64,000 nt of DNA from Polytrichum commune (taxonomy: Eukaryota > Streptophyta > Polytrichopsida > Polytrichales > Polytrichaceae): the NCBI GenBank assembly GCA_950295325.1, contig OX485808.1:28416527-28480526 (forward strand), in the 5' to 3' direction. The translations under genes were made by a program, and so were the position numbers. The notes under the pieces were generated by a model. It made no database searches, was not told the DNA's origin, and saw only the letters and a list, made by a program, of their open reading frames with translations. Shown here one piece after another: positions 1 through 11,550 of the stretch. How positions within the stretch are numbered: the stretch's first letter is position 1; each line of letters begins with the position of its first letter.

Positions 1-91
1 ATCCCGAATCTCTTGCTTCGAAGGCAAGTTGTCGTTCAAACTCCAAGTCGGTCAACATTTTTCCATTATTGACTTTCGATAAGGTGCGAGC

Positions 92-799
92 TTAATGCGA
101 TCTTAAGAGGCTCCATTGCAAGCTAGATCGATGTCTAAGCAACCTGCCTCTAGAACTAGAGGAACATTGGTCTTCCCCTTCATCATCAGACACTTCGATG
201 TAACATTGTGTGTATTCCAACTGAATCCTAATTCCTTCTTCCACCCATAGTTCCCAAAGTTCAACCCAACATTGTTGTGGATCGCAAGATGACCACTCTA
301 ACATCCAGTACCCAACTTTAATTAGAACATCTACATAATCCCAATTTCCTTCGGTAACATGAACTTGATCATCCTTGATTCTATACCAATCCGCCAGTAC
401 GTTGGGATAATCCTTGACATCTTGTCCAACCACAATTCCCATCGACGTAGTCTTGAAGTGTAAAGGCTCCTCCAACTTCTCCGCTTCCATGATAGCATCG
501 TCATCTTGAGTCCCATCCACATGTACTAAACTTACATCACTCTTTTCCATACTATCTACCCAAGGTGTCAATCCCCCTAAAATCCATTCTTCCTCGGTGA
601 GCACCTCACATGGTTCTAACAAAGAATATTCTTCGCCACGTGCATCAAGAATGTCATCTCTCAAACATGCATGGTGGGACGTCGTTATGATATCAAATTC
701 CGACTCCGGATAATCCCTCAACCATTGGGCATACTTCCCATCATCCCCATAATTATAGAAACTAGGACCTAGACCACCCGAATAAACTACGCCTACCAA
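92..799 (-). pseudogene. Ty3/Gypsy pol linker fragment (acidic, after protease)
   Basis: An open frame of 235 residues lies directly downstream of the retropepsin on the same strand. It is rich in Asp, Glu and Trp and has no catalytic motif I recognise. In plant Ty3/Gypsy polyproteins an acidic, poorly conserved stretch often lies between protease and reverse transcriptase, and this matches that position. The frame ends in a Ser/Arg-rich tail that looks like readthrough after a frameshift, so I treat it as a broken part of one polyprotein. Reverse transcriptase, if present, lies outside the left edge of the window. Assignment rests on position, not on a domain match. Confidence 0.5.
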
Positions 800-871
800 T
801 GCCTCATCATTATTGTCACACTTCTTGGCATCTCCTTCATCGTCTGAAGATGAAACAATCTCTTGTCTAAT

Positions 872-1315
872 TCAACCACCTAACGACCCTATGGGAACTT
901 TGACCCTATTGTCCTCCGGACCATAAGTAATGGATGGCTTGACTCCTCCCCAATCCACTATGGCATCCGACATTCTCAACCAAGGTCTACCTAACAAGAT
1001 GGGAAATGTATCCTTGTTAGAATGCATTTTGATGACATGAAAGGTGACCACATACTCTTCCCCTCCGGTGCTAATCCTACAATCTTTAATCATTCCCAAA
1101 GGCACGGCCGGACTTTGATTCGCCATATTGATGATGAAAGGTGACGGGCCGGTAAGACTAAGACCCAACCTCTTCATGGTATGCTCCGGTAAGATGTTCA
1201 AACCACTACCTTCATCCACTAGCACATTAGGAACCACCTTGACCACCACCATAACCTCAATTTCAATTGGTTTGACATCCCGTCTTCCTCCTTGCACTTG
1301 AATTCTAGCCGCCAT
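872..1315 (-). pseudogene. Ty3/Gypsy retropepsin (aspartic protease) domain
   Basis: This 147-residue frame has the retropepsin layout: the flap-side strand, then VLVDEGSGLNIL at about residues 31-42, the hydrophobic TFHVI strand, and the closing ILLGRPWLR at about residues 105-113. Plant Ty3/Gypsy proteases commonly carry the active-site form D-x-GSG, as seen here. The enzyme would cleave the gag-pol polyprotein inside virus-like particles. The N-terminal side is interrupted by the MITE at 1326-1699; the frame resumes beyond it. The domain looks intact, but the polyprotein around it carries stops and insertions, so this copy is very unlikely to be functional. Confidence 0.85.
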
Positions 1316-1325
1316 CCTAGGCTTA

Positions 1326-1699
1326 GGGCCGGTTTACACTACGGTGGAGAAGGCCTCCGGTCGGTCAAGAATGCTTGGCCAAGACATGGTTATATGAGGC
1401 AAATGGTGGATGTGCCGGAGAAGAATTAAAGGCAATAAAATATTTTTATTGAGTTGGGCTTCTCCGGCCTCTTGAGGCCGGATAAGAAACTCCTCCTCCG
1501 GAGAAGCCCAACTCCAAAAAGTGCCGCCATGTAGGCGGCTATGTCATTTTATCATCCATGAGAAAAGTTCACCACCATTGTTTTCTTCACCTAGTGTAAA
1601 TACCCACCGGTCAAGAGTTGCATTTTCGACCAATCACAATTGAGAAACGCCTTTTTTTTCATGACCGGTGGGCTTCTCCACCGTAGTGTAAACTGGCCC
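1326..1699. mobile_element. Tourist-like (PIF/Harbinger) MITE, 374 bp, TSD TTA
   Basis: The ends are imperfect inverted repeats of about 28 bp (GGGCCGGTTTACACTACGG at the left, its complement CCGTAGTGTAAACTGGCCC at the right). The 3-bp direct repeat TTA flanks them at 1323-1325 and 1700-1702. A GGGCC start and TTA/TWA target duplication are hallmarks of PIF/Harbinger-derived Tourist MITEs. There is no coding capacity. A second, inner inverted repeat (GAGTTGGGCTTCTCCGG near 1450 and its complement near 1497) lets the middle fold into a hairpin. It sits inside the gag-pol frame, so it inserted after the Gypsy element. Confidence 0.85.
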
Positions 1700-1702
1700 T
1701 TA

Positions 1703-2264
1703 ACCTTCCTAGTCCTCCTAGTCACCGGCATTCCTTCCTTGAGAGTCTTCCTAGCCACGGGTGAAATCTCCAACAATTGTCCAAAGGTAATATCGGCCTT
1801 AAGTGAGCTAAGATCGGCCCACAAATCGTAGCCACTCGACTTCTCCACTTTGGCATTGCCAACACCATCAAACTCATCTAAGGGAATTCCCGGTCCTTCT
1901 CATTCTCCCATCTCACTACCCTCCAAATCATGAATGACATTAGGCCTCTCTCTATCATGTAGAATCACATTCTCCCTATCTAACTCTCTAGTGTCCCTTC
2001 TAGCTACTTTAGCTACCATATCCAATTCGGAAAGGTTAGGAGCCTCATCCGAAGAATACTCCTCTTGACCCTCTACTCCTACCTCTAATGGGGCCTTCCC
2101 TCTCCTAGCTCTAGTGGTAACCGCTAATGCCGGTGCCTCATTAGTAACCTCATCTCCTAGACTTTTCAACTCATAGGTAATGGCATTGGTGTGTGGAGGC
2201 CATTGACCTTGTTCCTCTCCACTATCCGTTTGGAGAGGAACAGCGTCATCATGATGTGACTCCA
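1703..2264 (-). pseudogene. Ty3/Gypsy gag-protease spacer, interrupted
   Basis: Two stretches in one reading frame (about 2265-1900 and 1899-1703) are separated by a single TGA at 1900-1902. The second part carries DITFGQLLEISPVARK, a segment typical of the region just before the protease in plant Ty3/Gypsy polyproteins. The upstream part is charged and has an RARRGK basic patch. With the MITE and the solo LTR removed in thought, this stretch joins the zinc-knuckle region at 3568 on one side and the protease at 1315 on the other. It is one segment of a single decayed polyprotein. Confidence 0.7.
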
Positions 2265-3562
2265 TATGAGCCCAAAATGGTTGCTCATATTTGTTTTATG
2301 TTTAGAATTTATTTAGAATTGCATTTGAAGTTGTTATTGAAACAATCAAAAGTATAAAAAGAGTAAGGCTTGGTGTGGATTTATGTTTTAGGCCTTAAGC
2401 CTATTTTGTGTGGTTAATTAGAAGCTTAGTGGTGCCTTGGATTTAAATGTTTGATTTAGAACATGTTTGTGTTGGTTTAGGGGGTGAGGGTTTAGTGGAT
2501 AGGATAAGGTCCTACTAAGTAGGAGAAGGTTAAGGGGTTGTGGTCTTGGGTGCCCTCTCCTCCTCCTCTTCTTTTCTCTTCTTTCTCTTCCTCTCCTCTC
2601 CTCTCTCCCCCCTCTCTAGGATTTGGAGCTCTTAGAGCTCGGAAGAATGCAAGACTTAGAAGGAGACTTAGTGAAATTAGTGGAATTAGGTAGGGAAATT
2701 AGTTAGGGGACTTAGTGACATTAGTGGAATTAGGCAAGGGAATTAGGTAAGGGAATTAGTTAGGGGTCTTAGTTCTAAGGCTAGGATTAAAGAGTGTTGG
2801 TTTAGCCTCGAAGGTGGATTAAGGAGCTGCTGGTTTAGCCTCGAGGCTGGGCCTAAGTAGCTACTGGTTGGCTAGAAGCTGGATTAAGGAGTGTTGGTTT
2901 AGCCTCGAAGGCTGGGCCTAAGTAGCTACTGGTTGGCTAGAAGGCTGGATTAAGGAGTTGCTGGTTTAGCCTCGAGGCTGGGACTAAGAAGTTACTGGTA
3001 GCTAGAAGGTGGATTAAGGAGTTGTTGGGTTAGCCTCGAAGGTTGGGCCTAAGTAGCTACTGGTTGGCTAGAAGGTGGATTAAGGAGCTGCTGGGTTAGC
3101 CTCGAAGGCTGGGCCTAATGAGCTACTGGCTAGCTAGAAGGTGGATTAAGGAGCTGCTGGCTTAGCGGAAGGCTGGGATTTAAGGCCGGGTATGGGACCG
3201 GATATGGCCCATGGATGGGCCGGTTGTGAGCCGGCCGGATATGGGAAGAATTAATGAGGAGTTCAACTCATTAGTGAATTAGTGGAGTTGGTTCATATAA
3301 CTTAGAGGGTCGCATAAGGGAATAAGCTTTAGTAGGGATTTGAGTGTGGGGTTGTGAATTAGTGTAGGAGGAAGGGAATAAATAAAGAAGAGCATTTTCC
3401 AATGCTTTTACTCGTGTTATGGAATAAATTGGTGTGCAAGAATTGATGGAAATTGAAATGGATTTGTGAGAAGTTGGTAAGAGGGAGTTATGTGAATACG
3501 AATGTGATCCTCATTCCCTCACCCGGACTAGGACGCTTAAGGGTGGGTGGTTTGGCCTCACA
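2265..3562 (+). mobile_element. Solo LTR, family TGTGAG...CTCACA (copy 1), TSD CTCCA
   Basis: The 1298-bp block starts TATGAGCCCAAAATGG (mutated from TGTGAG) and ends GGTTTGGCCTCACA. It is flanked by the direct repeat CTCCA at 2260-2264 and 3563-3567. Four more full copies lie at 7659-8861, 25094-26766, 56349-57893 and 59828-61354, each with 5-bp flanks. TG...CA ends, short terminal inverted repeats and a 5-bp TSD identify an LTR; no internal region is attached, so it is a solo LTR. It splits the gag-pol frame exactly at a Val-Glu junction. Its middle holds a minisatellite. This copy lacks the small ORF found in three other copies. Confidence 0.88.
2798..3178 (+). repeat. Minisatellite inside solo LTR copy 1
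   Basis: A degenerate tandem repeat of roughly 65-70 bp alternates the phrases CTGGTTTAGCCTCGAAGG, CTGGGCCTAAGTAGCTACTGG and GCTAGAAGGTGGATTAAGGAG. About six units are visible. It occupies the same internal position as unrelated minisatellites in the sister LTR copies. Confidence 0.85.
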
Positions 3563-3567
3563 CTCCA

Positions 3568-4206
3568 CTACACCATTCATAAACCTTACATCTTGAGAAT
3601 TAGACGGATCCGGATCCGTAGGAGGAGCTTGCCGCCTATTGTCGAAGTTTTGTGGCCCTCCTTGCCTACCTTGAATCGGAATGTAACCATTCGCCGTTTG
3701 CAATCCCGCCGGTGGATGAGAAGTTTGTCTTACATTACCATGGTTATAATACAAATTCGGTGGCCTAAGCTCATTCGGTGGTCCAACTTGTGGTCTAGCT
3801 CCTCTCATGTTGTCCCTCGCTTGTTGTTGTGGATTGGCCACCGGGTAAGTCGCACTAATAACCTTATCCGGTTGACGATACTCGTCCGAAGGATGGTTTC
3901 CTCCACAATTGCTACAACCATGACCTTATCCCTCGGACCAACATTGACCTTGTGCATGCCATCTTCCACAATACGGATGGAACTCCCTCTTCTCCACGTT
4001 TTGACCACCTTGACCTCTAGGAGGAGGTCCCCTATTGTTGCCTTGTCCATATTGAGGTTGTCCTTGACCTCTTTGGTTTTGTGAAGGTGGACCACCGTTT
4101 CCTCTTTGATCACGGTTTTGTCCATTCCTACAAAACTGACAAGTGTGGTCCGGTTGGCCACATTGAACACACCACAACCCCGATGAATGTCTACCCGACT
4201 CAACCG
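3568..4206 (-). pseudogene. Ty3/Gypsy gag C-terminus with zinc knuckles
   Basis: Translation gives CVQCGQPDHTCQFC, a clean CX2CX4HX4C zinc knuckle. A half-eroded second knuckle (YCGRWHAQGQC) follows, then a third, CSNCGGNHPSDEY, whose last Cys is Tyr. Between the second and third lies an in-frame TAA. The rest is rich in Gln, Pro, Asn and Gly, as in plant nucleocapsid tails. The frame continues (after the solo LTR) into the spacer at 2264. This is the RNA-binding end of gag in an old element lying on the minus strand. Its N-terminus is cut off at about 4206 by a truncated LTR. Confidence 0.8.
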
Positions 4207-4852
4207 GAGAGATTGTAGTTGGGTCGCTAAAAGGATTGCAGCTGGGTCGCTAAAGGATTGCGGCTGGGTTGCTAAGAGATTGCAGTTGGGTCGCTAAAAA
4301 GATTGCGGCTGGGTTGCTAAGAGATTGCAGTTGGGTCGCTAAGAGTTTAGCTAGGTTGCTAAGAGATTGCAGCTGGATCGCTACATGGGTTGCAGCTGGG
4401 TCGATAAGAGTGCAGCTGGGTCGCTACAAGGATTACAGCTGGGTCGCTAAGAATTCAGCTGAGACTGAATTTGAATAGTGGGAGGGGGAACTAATAGTGT
4501 TACATTAGATTATGTTATAGTTTAGTTAATTAGGTTATTACATAATATTAATTTAGATAATTAGTTCATTAGCAAGTTAGGGGAACACGAGGCATTAGAT
4601 GGTGGGATTAGTGGGTGAACTTTGATGTGAATGATTGTAGGGTCACAAGAGGGTGTGTTAGGATTGTGATAATAGAGAAGAGCGTTTGTCAACACTTGTA
4701 CTCGTATTATGGAATAAATTGGTGTACAAGAGTTGATGGAAAATGTAATGGATTTTTACGAAGTTGGGAAAAGGGAGTTATGTGAACATGAATGTGATCC
4801 CCATGCCCTCACCCGGACTAGGACGCATAAGGGTGGGTGGTTTGGCCTCATA
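4207..4852 (+). mobile_element. 5'-truncated LTR of the TGTGAG...CTCACA family
   Basis: The last 150-200 bp match the 3' end of solo LTR copy 1: ATGGAATAAATTGGTGT, then CACCCGGACTAGGACGC, GGGTGGGTGGTTTGGCC and a final CTCATA. The left part is a minisatellite, and no TGTGAGCCC start is present, so the copy is truncated. It abuts the gag fragment on one side and the 3' untranslated region of another element on the other. Confidence 0.7.
4210..4452 (+). repeat. ~25-bp minisatellite (GCTGGGTCGCTAAGAGATT)
   Basis: Roughly ten degenerate units of GATTGCAGCTGGGTCGCTAA occur in tandem, with lengths from about 20 to 30 bp. It corresponds by position to the minisatellite tract in the full solo LTRs but has its own sequence. 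Confidence 0.8.
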
Positions 4853-5039
4853 GCGCTTCAAAACAAATGCAAGTTTTCATTGCATTCTCTTACTCCATTC
4901 TGGTGAGTGTTCGGACTCTGCCCCCTTTGAATTTTTGTTCATGTTTTTGTAGGCCAAATTTTTGGGTTTAATGCATAAGATGAAATTTTGTGTTTCGGTT
5001 TTTCCTCTTGGATCCGAAAAGGTGTAGGGTATGCAAGAT

Positions 5040-7000
5040 TGTTGGGTTTGATGCATAAGATGGAGTTTTGTGTGGGAATTTTGTGTGGCTAGTTTGTATG
5101 TGAACTGGAATGGACCCTCTCGGTTCCGAGAGGGTCTTACTTGAAGTATTTAGAACCAAATTTTGGACTTGAATGTTGAAGGCGTGTTTGTATATATAGG
5201 TTGCACTAGTGTGGATGTGGACTGGAATGGACCCTCTCGGTTCTGAAAGGGTGTTCCTTCCAGAATTTAGGACCAGATTTTGACCTTCGATGTTGAAGGC
5301 TTGTTTGTGATTATGGGTTGGACTAGTGTGTATGTGTACTTGGCCTGGATTGGACCCTCTCGGTTCCGAGAGGGTCTTACTTTAACTATTTAGGACTAGA
5401 TTTTGGACTTGATTGTTCAATGCTTGTTTGTGAAAATAGGTTGGACTAGTGTGTACGTGTATGTGGACTTGAATGGACCCTCTCGGTTCCGAGAGGGTCT
5501 TACTTGAAGTATTTAGGACCTGATTTTGTACTTCAATGTTGTTTGCTTGTTTGTGAATATAGGTTGGACTAGTGTGTATTTGTATGTGGACTGGATTGGA
5601 CCCTCTCGTTTCCGAGAGGGTCTTCCTTGAAGTATTTAGGACCAGATTTGGGACTTGAATGTTGTGTGCTTGTTTGTGAATATAGGTTGAACTAGTGTGT
5701 ATTTGTATATGGACTAGATTGGACCCTCTCGGTTCCGAGAGGGTCTTCCTTCAAGTATTTAAGACTAGATTTTGGACTTGATTGGTGTGTGCTTGTTTGT
5801 GAATATAGGTTGAACTAGTGTGTATTTGTATGTGGACTGGATTGGACCGTCTCGGTTCCGAGAGGGTCTTACTTGAATTATTTAGGACCAGATTCTGAGC
5901 ATGAATGTTGAAGGCTTGTTTTTGTATATACGTTGGACTAGTGTGTATGTGTATGTGGACTTGAATGGACCCTCTCGGTTCCAAGAGGGTCTTCCTTGAA
6001 GTATGTAGGACCAAATTTTGGACTTGATTGGTGTTTGCTTGTTTGTGTATATAGGTTGGACTAGTGTGTATGTGTATGTGGACTTGAATGGACCCTCTCG
6101 GTTCCGAGAGGGTCTTACTTGAATTATTTAGGACCTGATTTTGGACTTGAATGTTGTGTGTTTGTTTGTGTATATAGGTTGGACTAGTGTGTATGTGTAC
6201 TTGGCCTGGATTGGACCCTCTCGGTTCCGAGAGGGTTTTACTTTAACTATTTAGGACTAGATTTTGGACTTGATTGTTCAATGCTTGTTTGTGAAAATAG
6301 GTTGGACTAGTGTGTACGTGTATGTGGACTTGAATGGACCCTCTCGGTTCCGAGAGGGTCTTACTTGAAGTATTTAAGACCTGATTTTGTACTTCAATGT
6401 TGTTTACTTGTTTGTGAATATAGGTTGGACTAGTGTGTATTTGTATGTGGACTGGATTGGACCCTCTCGTTTCCGAGAGGGTCTTCCTTGAAGTATTTAG
6501 GACCTGATTTGGGACTTGAATGTTGTGTGCTTGTTTGTGAATATAGGTTGAACTAGTGTGTATTTGTATGTGGACTGGATTGGACCCTCTCGGTTCCGAG
6601 AGGGTCTTCCTTCAAGTATTTAAGACTAGATTTTGGACTTGATTGGTGTGTGCTTGTTTGTGAATATAGGTTGAACTAGTGTGTATTTGTATGTGGACTG
6701 GATTGGACCCTCTCTGTTCTGAGAGGGTCTTACTTGAAGTATTTAGGACCAGATTTTGGACTTGATTGGTGTGTGCTTGTTTGTGAATATAGGTTGAACT
6801 AGTGTGTATTTGTATGTGGACTGGATTGGAACTTCTCGGTTCCGAGAGGGTCTTCCTTCAAGAATGTAGGACCACATTTTGGACTTGAATGTTGAAGGCT
6901 TATTTGTGTTTATAGGTTGGACTAGTGTGTATGTGTATTTGGACTTGAATGGACCCTCTCGGTTCCGAGAGGGTATTCCTTGAATTATTTAGGACCAAAT
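5040..7000 (+). repeat. 123-bp satellite array, ~16 units, hairpin in most
   Basis: The block GGACCCTCTCGG recurs at 5112, 5229, 5352, 5475, 5598, 5721, 5844, 5967, 6090, 6213, 6336, 6459, 6582, 6705, 6828 and 6951, i.e. every 123 bp after the first 117-bp step. Most units hold the palindrome GACCCTCTCGG-TT-CCGAGAGGGTC (11-bp stem, 2-nt loop). Units at 5352, 5475, 5598 and 5721 are nearly identical to those at 6213, 6336, 6459 and 6582, which shows an 861-bp (7-unit) duplication inside the array. The array sits just before a retrotransposon 3' LTR, a known birthplace of satellites in plant Ty3/Gypsy 3' untranslated regions. Confidence 0.93.
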
Positions 7001-7099
7001 AATTTCCCAAAGACATAATTTGGATTCCTTATTCAAAATCCAAGCCTATTGGTATTTCCTAACAGACCTATCTACCTAGACTTAAATCGACCGAAGCAT

Positions 7100-7120
7100 T
7101 CCCCGGCAGCGGCGCCAAAA
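7100..7120 (+). promoter_or_regulatory. Pre-LTR motif (PPT region) of a Ty3/Gypsy element
   Basis: CCCCGGCAGCGGCGCCAAAA is one base from the motif CCCCGGCAACGGCGCCAAAA that commonly precedes the 3' LTR in Tat-like plant Ty3/Gypsy elements. The next bases, TGTAGTTAG, fit an LTR start. Confidence 0.6.
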
Positions 7121-7658
7121 TGTAGTTAGTTTTTTGGTTACAAACAAACCCAGGGAAACAATCAGGGAAGACTTAAAAGGTGACTTTTAGATCATCTAGG
7201 TGTCTTAGATAAGGTTTATTAGGGAAAACACAAGGTTATAACACTTCATTTCAAGTTAGGTATGACAATTGGTTTACGGGCAGGGGATAAAAACATCTAA
7301 AAGATCACTCCACAACAGTGCATGCAAAAGTGACAGTCTCTTTTCTCTCTCTAAATTCCCAGTCAATAGTCTGGCAGTGAGTTCATTTTAATTGGACCAA
7401 GTGCGGTGCAAAATCATAGGCACAGCCATAGTCAATCGTCTTGCAATAGTAACCCATTTATGTCTCTTTACCAAAGCCACGGGCACTTTGGAGTAGTCAA
7501 TAATCTTTCCTTAATTAATCATGTTTAGTGAAACTTGAAATGTATGTCCGTAATCCATTCAGGATATTCAGTCTTCGTTCGTTAATTTCAATCTTAATGT
7601 CACAGTCCGACAATTGTCTTTTTACCCGATTTGCATCAAAGTAATCATATGCTCGGTG
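7121..7658 (+). mobile_element. Start of a long 3' LTR (end not located)
   Basis: The LTR begins TGTAGTTAG right after the pre-LTR motif. Its right boundary is not clear: the sequence continues beyond the nested solo LTR at 7659-8861 and could extend to about 10.6-11 kb, where ACAACTACA at about 10609 is one candidate end. No partner LTR is inside the window, so the length cannot be proven. Confidence 0.45.
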
Positions 7659-8861
7659 TGAGGCCAAACCACCCACCCTTAAGCGTCCTAGTCCGGGTGA
7701 GGGAGTGGATATCACATTCGTTTAACATAGCTTCCGCTTACCAACTTCATAAGAATTCCTTACAATTCTCATCAATTCGTGTACACCAATTTATTCCATA
7801 ACAAGATTACAAGTGTTAAGAAACACTCTTCTCTACCATGGCGCTATTAGTATACTCAAGTACAATCCCACACAACCCCAATCACAAGCCCATCTCCTAT
7901 TGCCACCTTATAATGTATAGTGGTCAACCAATCTAGCTAATGACTAATCACCTAACTACATTACGTGCTAAATCTATTAACTAGCAACCCCTTGGATAAT
8001 CACCTAGATGCCACACTATCTCTAGGTATGCAATCTTGCTCCCACTTAATTCTCCTAATCCTAGCTGCAAAACCGGGTTAGCTCCCAGCCTGAATTCTCC
8101 TAAGCCCAGCTGCAACCTGATTAGCTCCCAACCTTAATTCTCCTAAACCCAGCTGCTGTCGGGTTAGCCCCAGCCTGAATTCTCCTAAGCCCAGCTGCAA
8201 ACCTGATTAACTCCCAGCCTTAATTCTCCTAAGCCTAGCTGCTGCCGGGTTAGCCCCAGCCTGAATTCTCCCAAGCCCAGCTGCTAACCTGATTAGCTCC
8301 CAGCCTGAATTCTCCCAAGCCCAGCTGTTGCCGGTCAGCTCCCAGCCTTAATTCTCCCAAGCCCAGTTGCTAACCTGATTAGCTCCCTCTACTCCCTATT
8401 TTATCTAAAATTAACTTTAATCACTATCTCCTCTAAACTCCCTCTAATCACTATCTCCTCTACCGCACTACAACACACACCCACACCCACACAAGAGAGA
8501 GAGGAGGAAGGAAGGAGGGAGGGCACCCAAACCACAACCCCCTTAGCCTTCTCCTACTTAGTAGGACCTTATCCTATCCACTAAACCCTCACCCCCTAAA
8601 CCAACAAGAACATGTTCTAATTCAAACATTTAAGCCAAAGGATCTTTCCCTTGCTTCCTCAAACACTACCCACTTAATCACAACACTCCCTAATATTACT
8701 AAGCTTCTACTTAACCACACAAAATAGGCTTAAAGCCTAAAACATAAACCACACCAAGCCTCACTCTTTTTATACTTTTAATTGTTTCAATAACACTCCA
8801 CATGCAATTCTAAATAAATTCTAAACATAAAACAAATATGAGCACTCATTTTGGGCTCATA
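7659..8861 (-). mobile_element. Solo LTR, family TGTGAG...CTCACA (copy 2), TSD CTCGG
   Basis: The block is the reverse complement of the family: on the plus strand it starts TGTGAGGCCAAACCACCCAC and ends ATTTTGGGCTCATA. Perfect 5-bp direct repeats CTCGG flank it at 7654-7658 and 8862-8866. It is 1203 bp, closest to copy 1 (shared ATGGAATAAATTGGTGT motif, no small ORF). Its internal minisatellite (about 8040-8390) is built from CCCAGCTGCAACCTGATTAG-type units. Confidence 0.9.
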
Positions 8862-8866
8862 CTCGG

Positions 8867-11400
8867 TCAATGCGTCAATAAGCCATCACCACATATGCGC
8901 GTCAACATATTCTCACATCTCTCATAATCTCACTTAGTTTATTCAAGGTTTCAATTTCATACCCTCAAAGCTTAGACAATTGACTTAGCAACTCATTTCA
9001 ATATTATGAATAATGTTTAGGCGATTCATTTCTTAAAGTATTAAAAGGTCCAATTCACTTTAATCCTTGTAAGGTATGAGACAATAATTAAATCATACCA
9101 ATATGGTAAACGGCACGTCCTTCTGGTTCTTCCACAATAAGTTCACCTTCCAAAGTCTATGGTCTCAACTTGTTGGCTTTTCAATCTCCATCAAAGGTTG
9201 TAAGGGAACAGTTTCTCCATTTACACATAGAAGACAATGGTCTTGTTCCTTGACCTTATCAATTATATCCTTTCACATATTACAACGACACGAAACTCCT
9301 TACTCGAATTGATTTAGTGAATAGAATCCTATTAAAGTCAATTGGCTCGTGGTGCAATTATCCTTAGAGGCAAATTAGAAGTGGGTGAGTATATCAATGA
9401 AAAGCCGATAGTCTTTTGGTTATATTATGCACTCGAATGTGTTTGCAATATGTCAAAATACATTCATGTTGTCATGCAATTCAATTACCAGTTTGCATAT
9501 AATCCAGCAACGAACTCATACTCGGTGAATCACATTCAATAAACATCTATGCAAAAGTTATCGACTTCATGACATTAACACTGCTTGCTGATACAGAAAT
9601 CTCATAGCCTCAAAATGAATAAAACGCAACCTAAGTTACAAGCAATTACACGTCAGACCATAGCCTCGACTAAACACCCTCTCAGACAATTAAACCATGC
9701 AGTCTGAGATTGCAGCAAGGGTATATCTTATTAAGCTCTAAAACTAGGCTCTCGAGACCATGGCCTAAAGGGAGACTGTTTAATTTAAGATGGCTAATGC
9801 TGAACTTAAATTAAACTAATTGGCTGCATGTAATTCAATCAGGGCTCATAACTCTCTCGAATGAAATACCCCTATTATCACCCTGCAACCACTGGTGCCT
9901 TTAGAATCACCGTCTATCGACTTACTTAACAAATCGGCCTCACATCAGTGATCGGGGAGATTTTTGGGCATAATCGGTTGAGATCCTAGTGTTAACATTT
10001 CCAACCGGTTACATGTTGACATCCTCCTGTTTAGGGCTTGGGAATTATATTCTTCAATGATTAACACGCTAAGTACCCACTGAACTGGTACGATTATGTT
10101 GAGAACCATCCGTTTTCACAGCGGAAAATTTATGTGACTCTATATCCAATTATAGTTTGATATTACTCACTGACCAAGGTCTCGACTCCAAAGGTGTAGC
10201 AGTAATAGTAGAAAATTATGTCGAGCCAGACCATAGCCTGTCTCAGTGCACGTCCACAGTCGGTGGACTTTGCTGCTCCTCAATCCTAATTAGGATTAAT
10301 ACCCTTATGACCAGAATCTAAGGTTAATTTCTGTAGTGATTTCTCTCACAGACTATGGCCATAGCGTGATTCTCATCGATTCAATATTACTTAATAATTG
10401 ATATCACTCGATCTCACGGCGAATCAATTCATTCCTCACTCTGAATCCAGTCTGTATCCACGTGCGTGAGATTTCAGTCAAAGCATGAAATTACGGTAAA
10501 ATTATATTTATGACTCCAAGTCAGGATAGGCAAGAACATAGTCCCCATTACAAACCACGGACTTCTAATTTACACTCCTGATTACCTTACGTAAAATACT
10601 TACCGTACAAGACAACTACAGATTCTCCTTTACTCAGACACTTCAATTAAGTCAATCTGATCAACATTGTATTACAACAACACCCACACGACAAGGCCAT
10701 AGTCTCACCAAGTAGTTGGTCACCCTCTATCATTCCAGGAAATAGACTCTTCAAAGTTACTTGAATTCCAGCAACAAAATCAATTACAAATTGAACACTG
10801 GAAACACTCTGAAGTTTCTCGTATCCTAGTAAATTCCCCCTGGGCTACGACAAAACAACACACAAACAAAAATTGAGATCTTCACACTATCGAATTGAGT
10901 TCAAGGCAATATCAGACAAACAAATGTATCTAAATAAAAAATGCTCACACAAGCGGCTATCCCAGCCTTGCTCCAAAAGTCGAGAGAGAGTAATGAATTC
11001 GCACCCCCCTCATGAAGTCCGAGGATCGTCCGAGTCCTGGTAACTTCCTCAACCGCCATAGACTATTGACCTTACTATTTATTGTTTCTACTCTCCCGAG
11101 TCAATAGCCTATTCCCATTAACCCATTTAGATAATTAACAAGATAAATAAAGTCTCTAATCCCACTTATTCCAAAAATGAACCAAAATGTTTCAAAATTA
11201 CTTCCACAATCCCATATGTATTGTTTTCTCTTAAAAGATTTATAAGTATATTTGTTGAATTTCCATGTGCCTTTTCCAAACCTCATTCAATCCCTTATTC
11301 ATGTAAGGTTGGTGTTTGATTTGAATTCTCTATATAGGTTCGGGTGGATGGGTTGAATATACTTTGGAGGTTGTCTAGTTTAGTTGTTCTTGAGAGAACC
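8867..11400. other. Non-coding stretch, probably retroelement LTR
   Basis: No open frame here looks like a protein. The sequence is mixed in composition and repeats the phrase (a)gacCATAG(t/c)C irregularly, near 9655, 10235, 10350, 10530, 10695 and 11055. It is plausibly the remainder of the long LTR starting at 7121. No TIR, RNA gene or microsatellite of note is visible. Confidence 0.4.
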
Positions 11401-11550
11401 TAAGGTTGTGCGTGACTTTGAATTGTTTGAATGAGTTGAATGTTTTTGTTAAGGTTTAGCTCTCGGCCACATTTCAGTTGGGTTGGATTCATATGATATA
11501 TGTGTCTCATTTTGTAACCGATTGGGGTTGGCGCATCAGGTTGGGAAAGA

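Noticed and set aside
9655-11060. Recurring CCATAGTC/CCATAGCC words as a regulatory array
   Set aside because: Spacing and flanks are irregular, and the count is small enough for a weak low-copy word in a long LTR.
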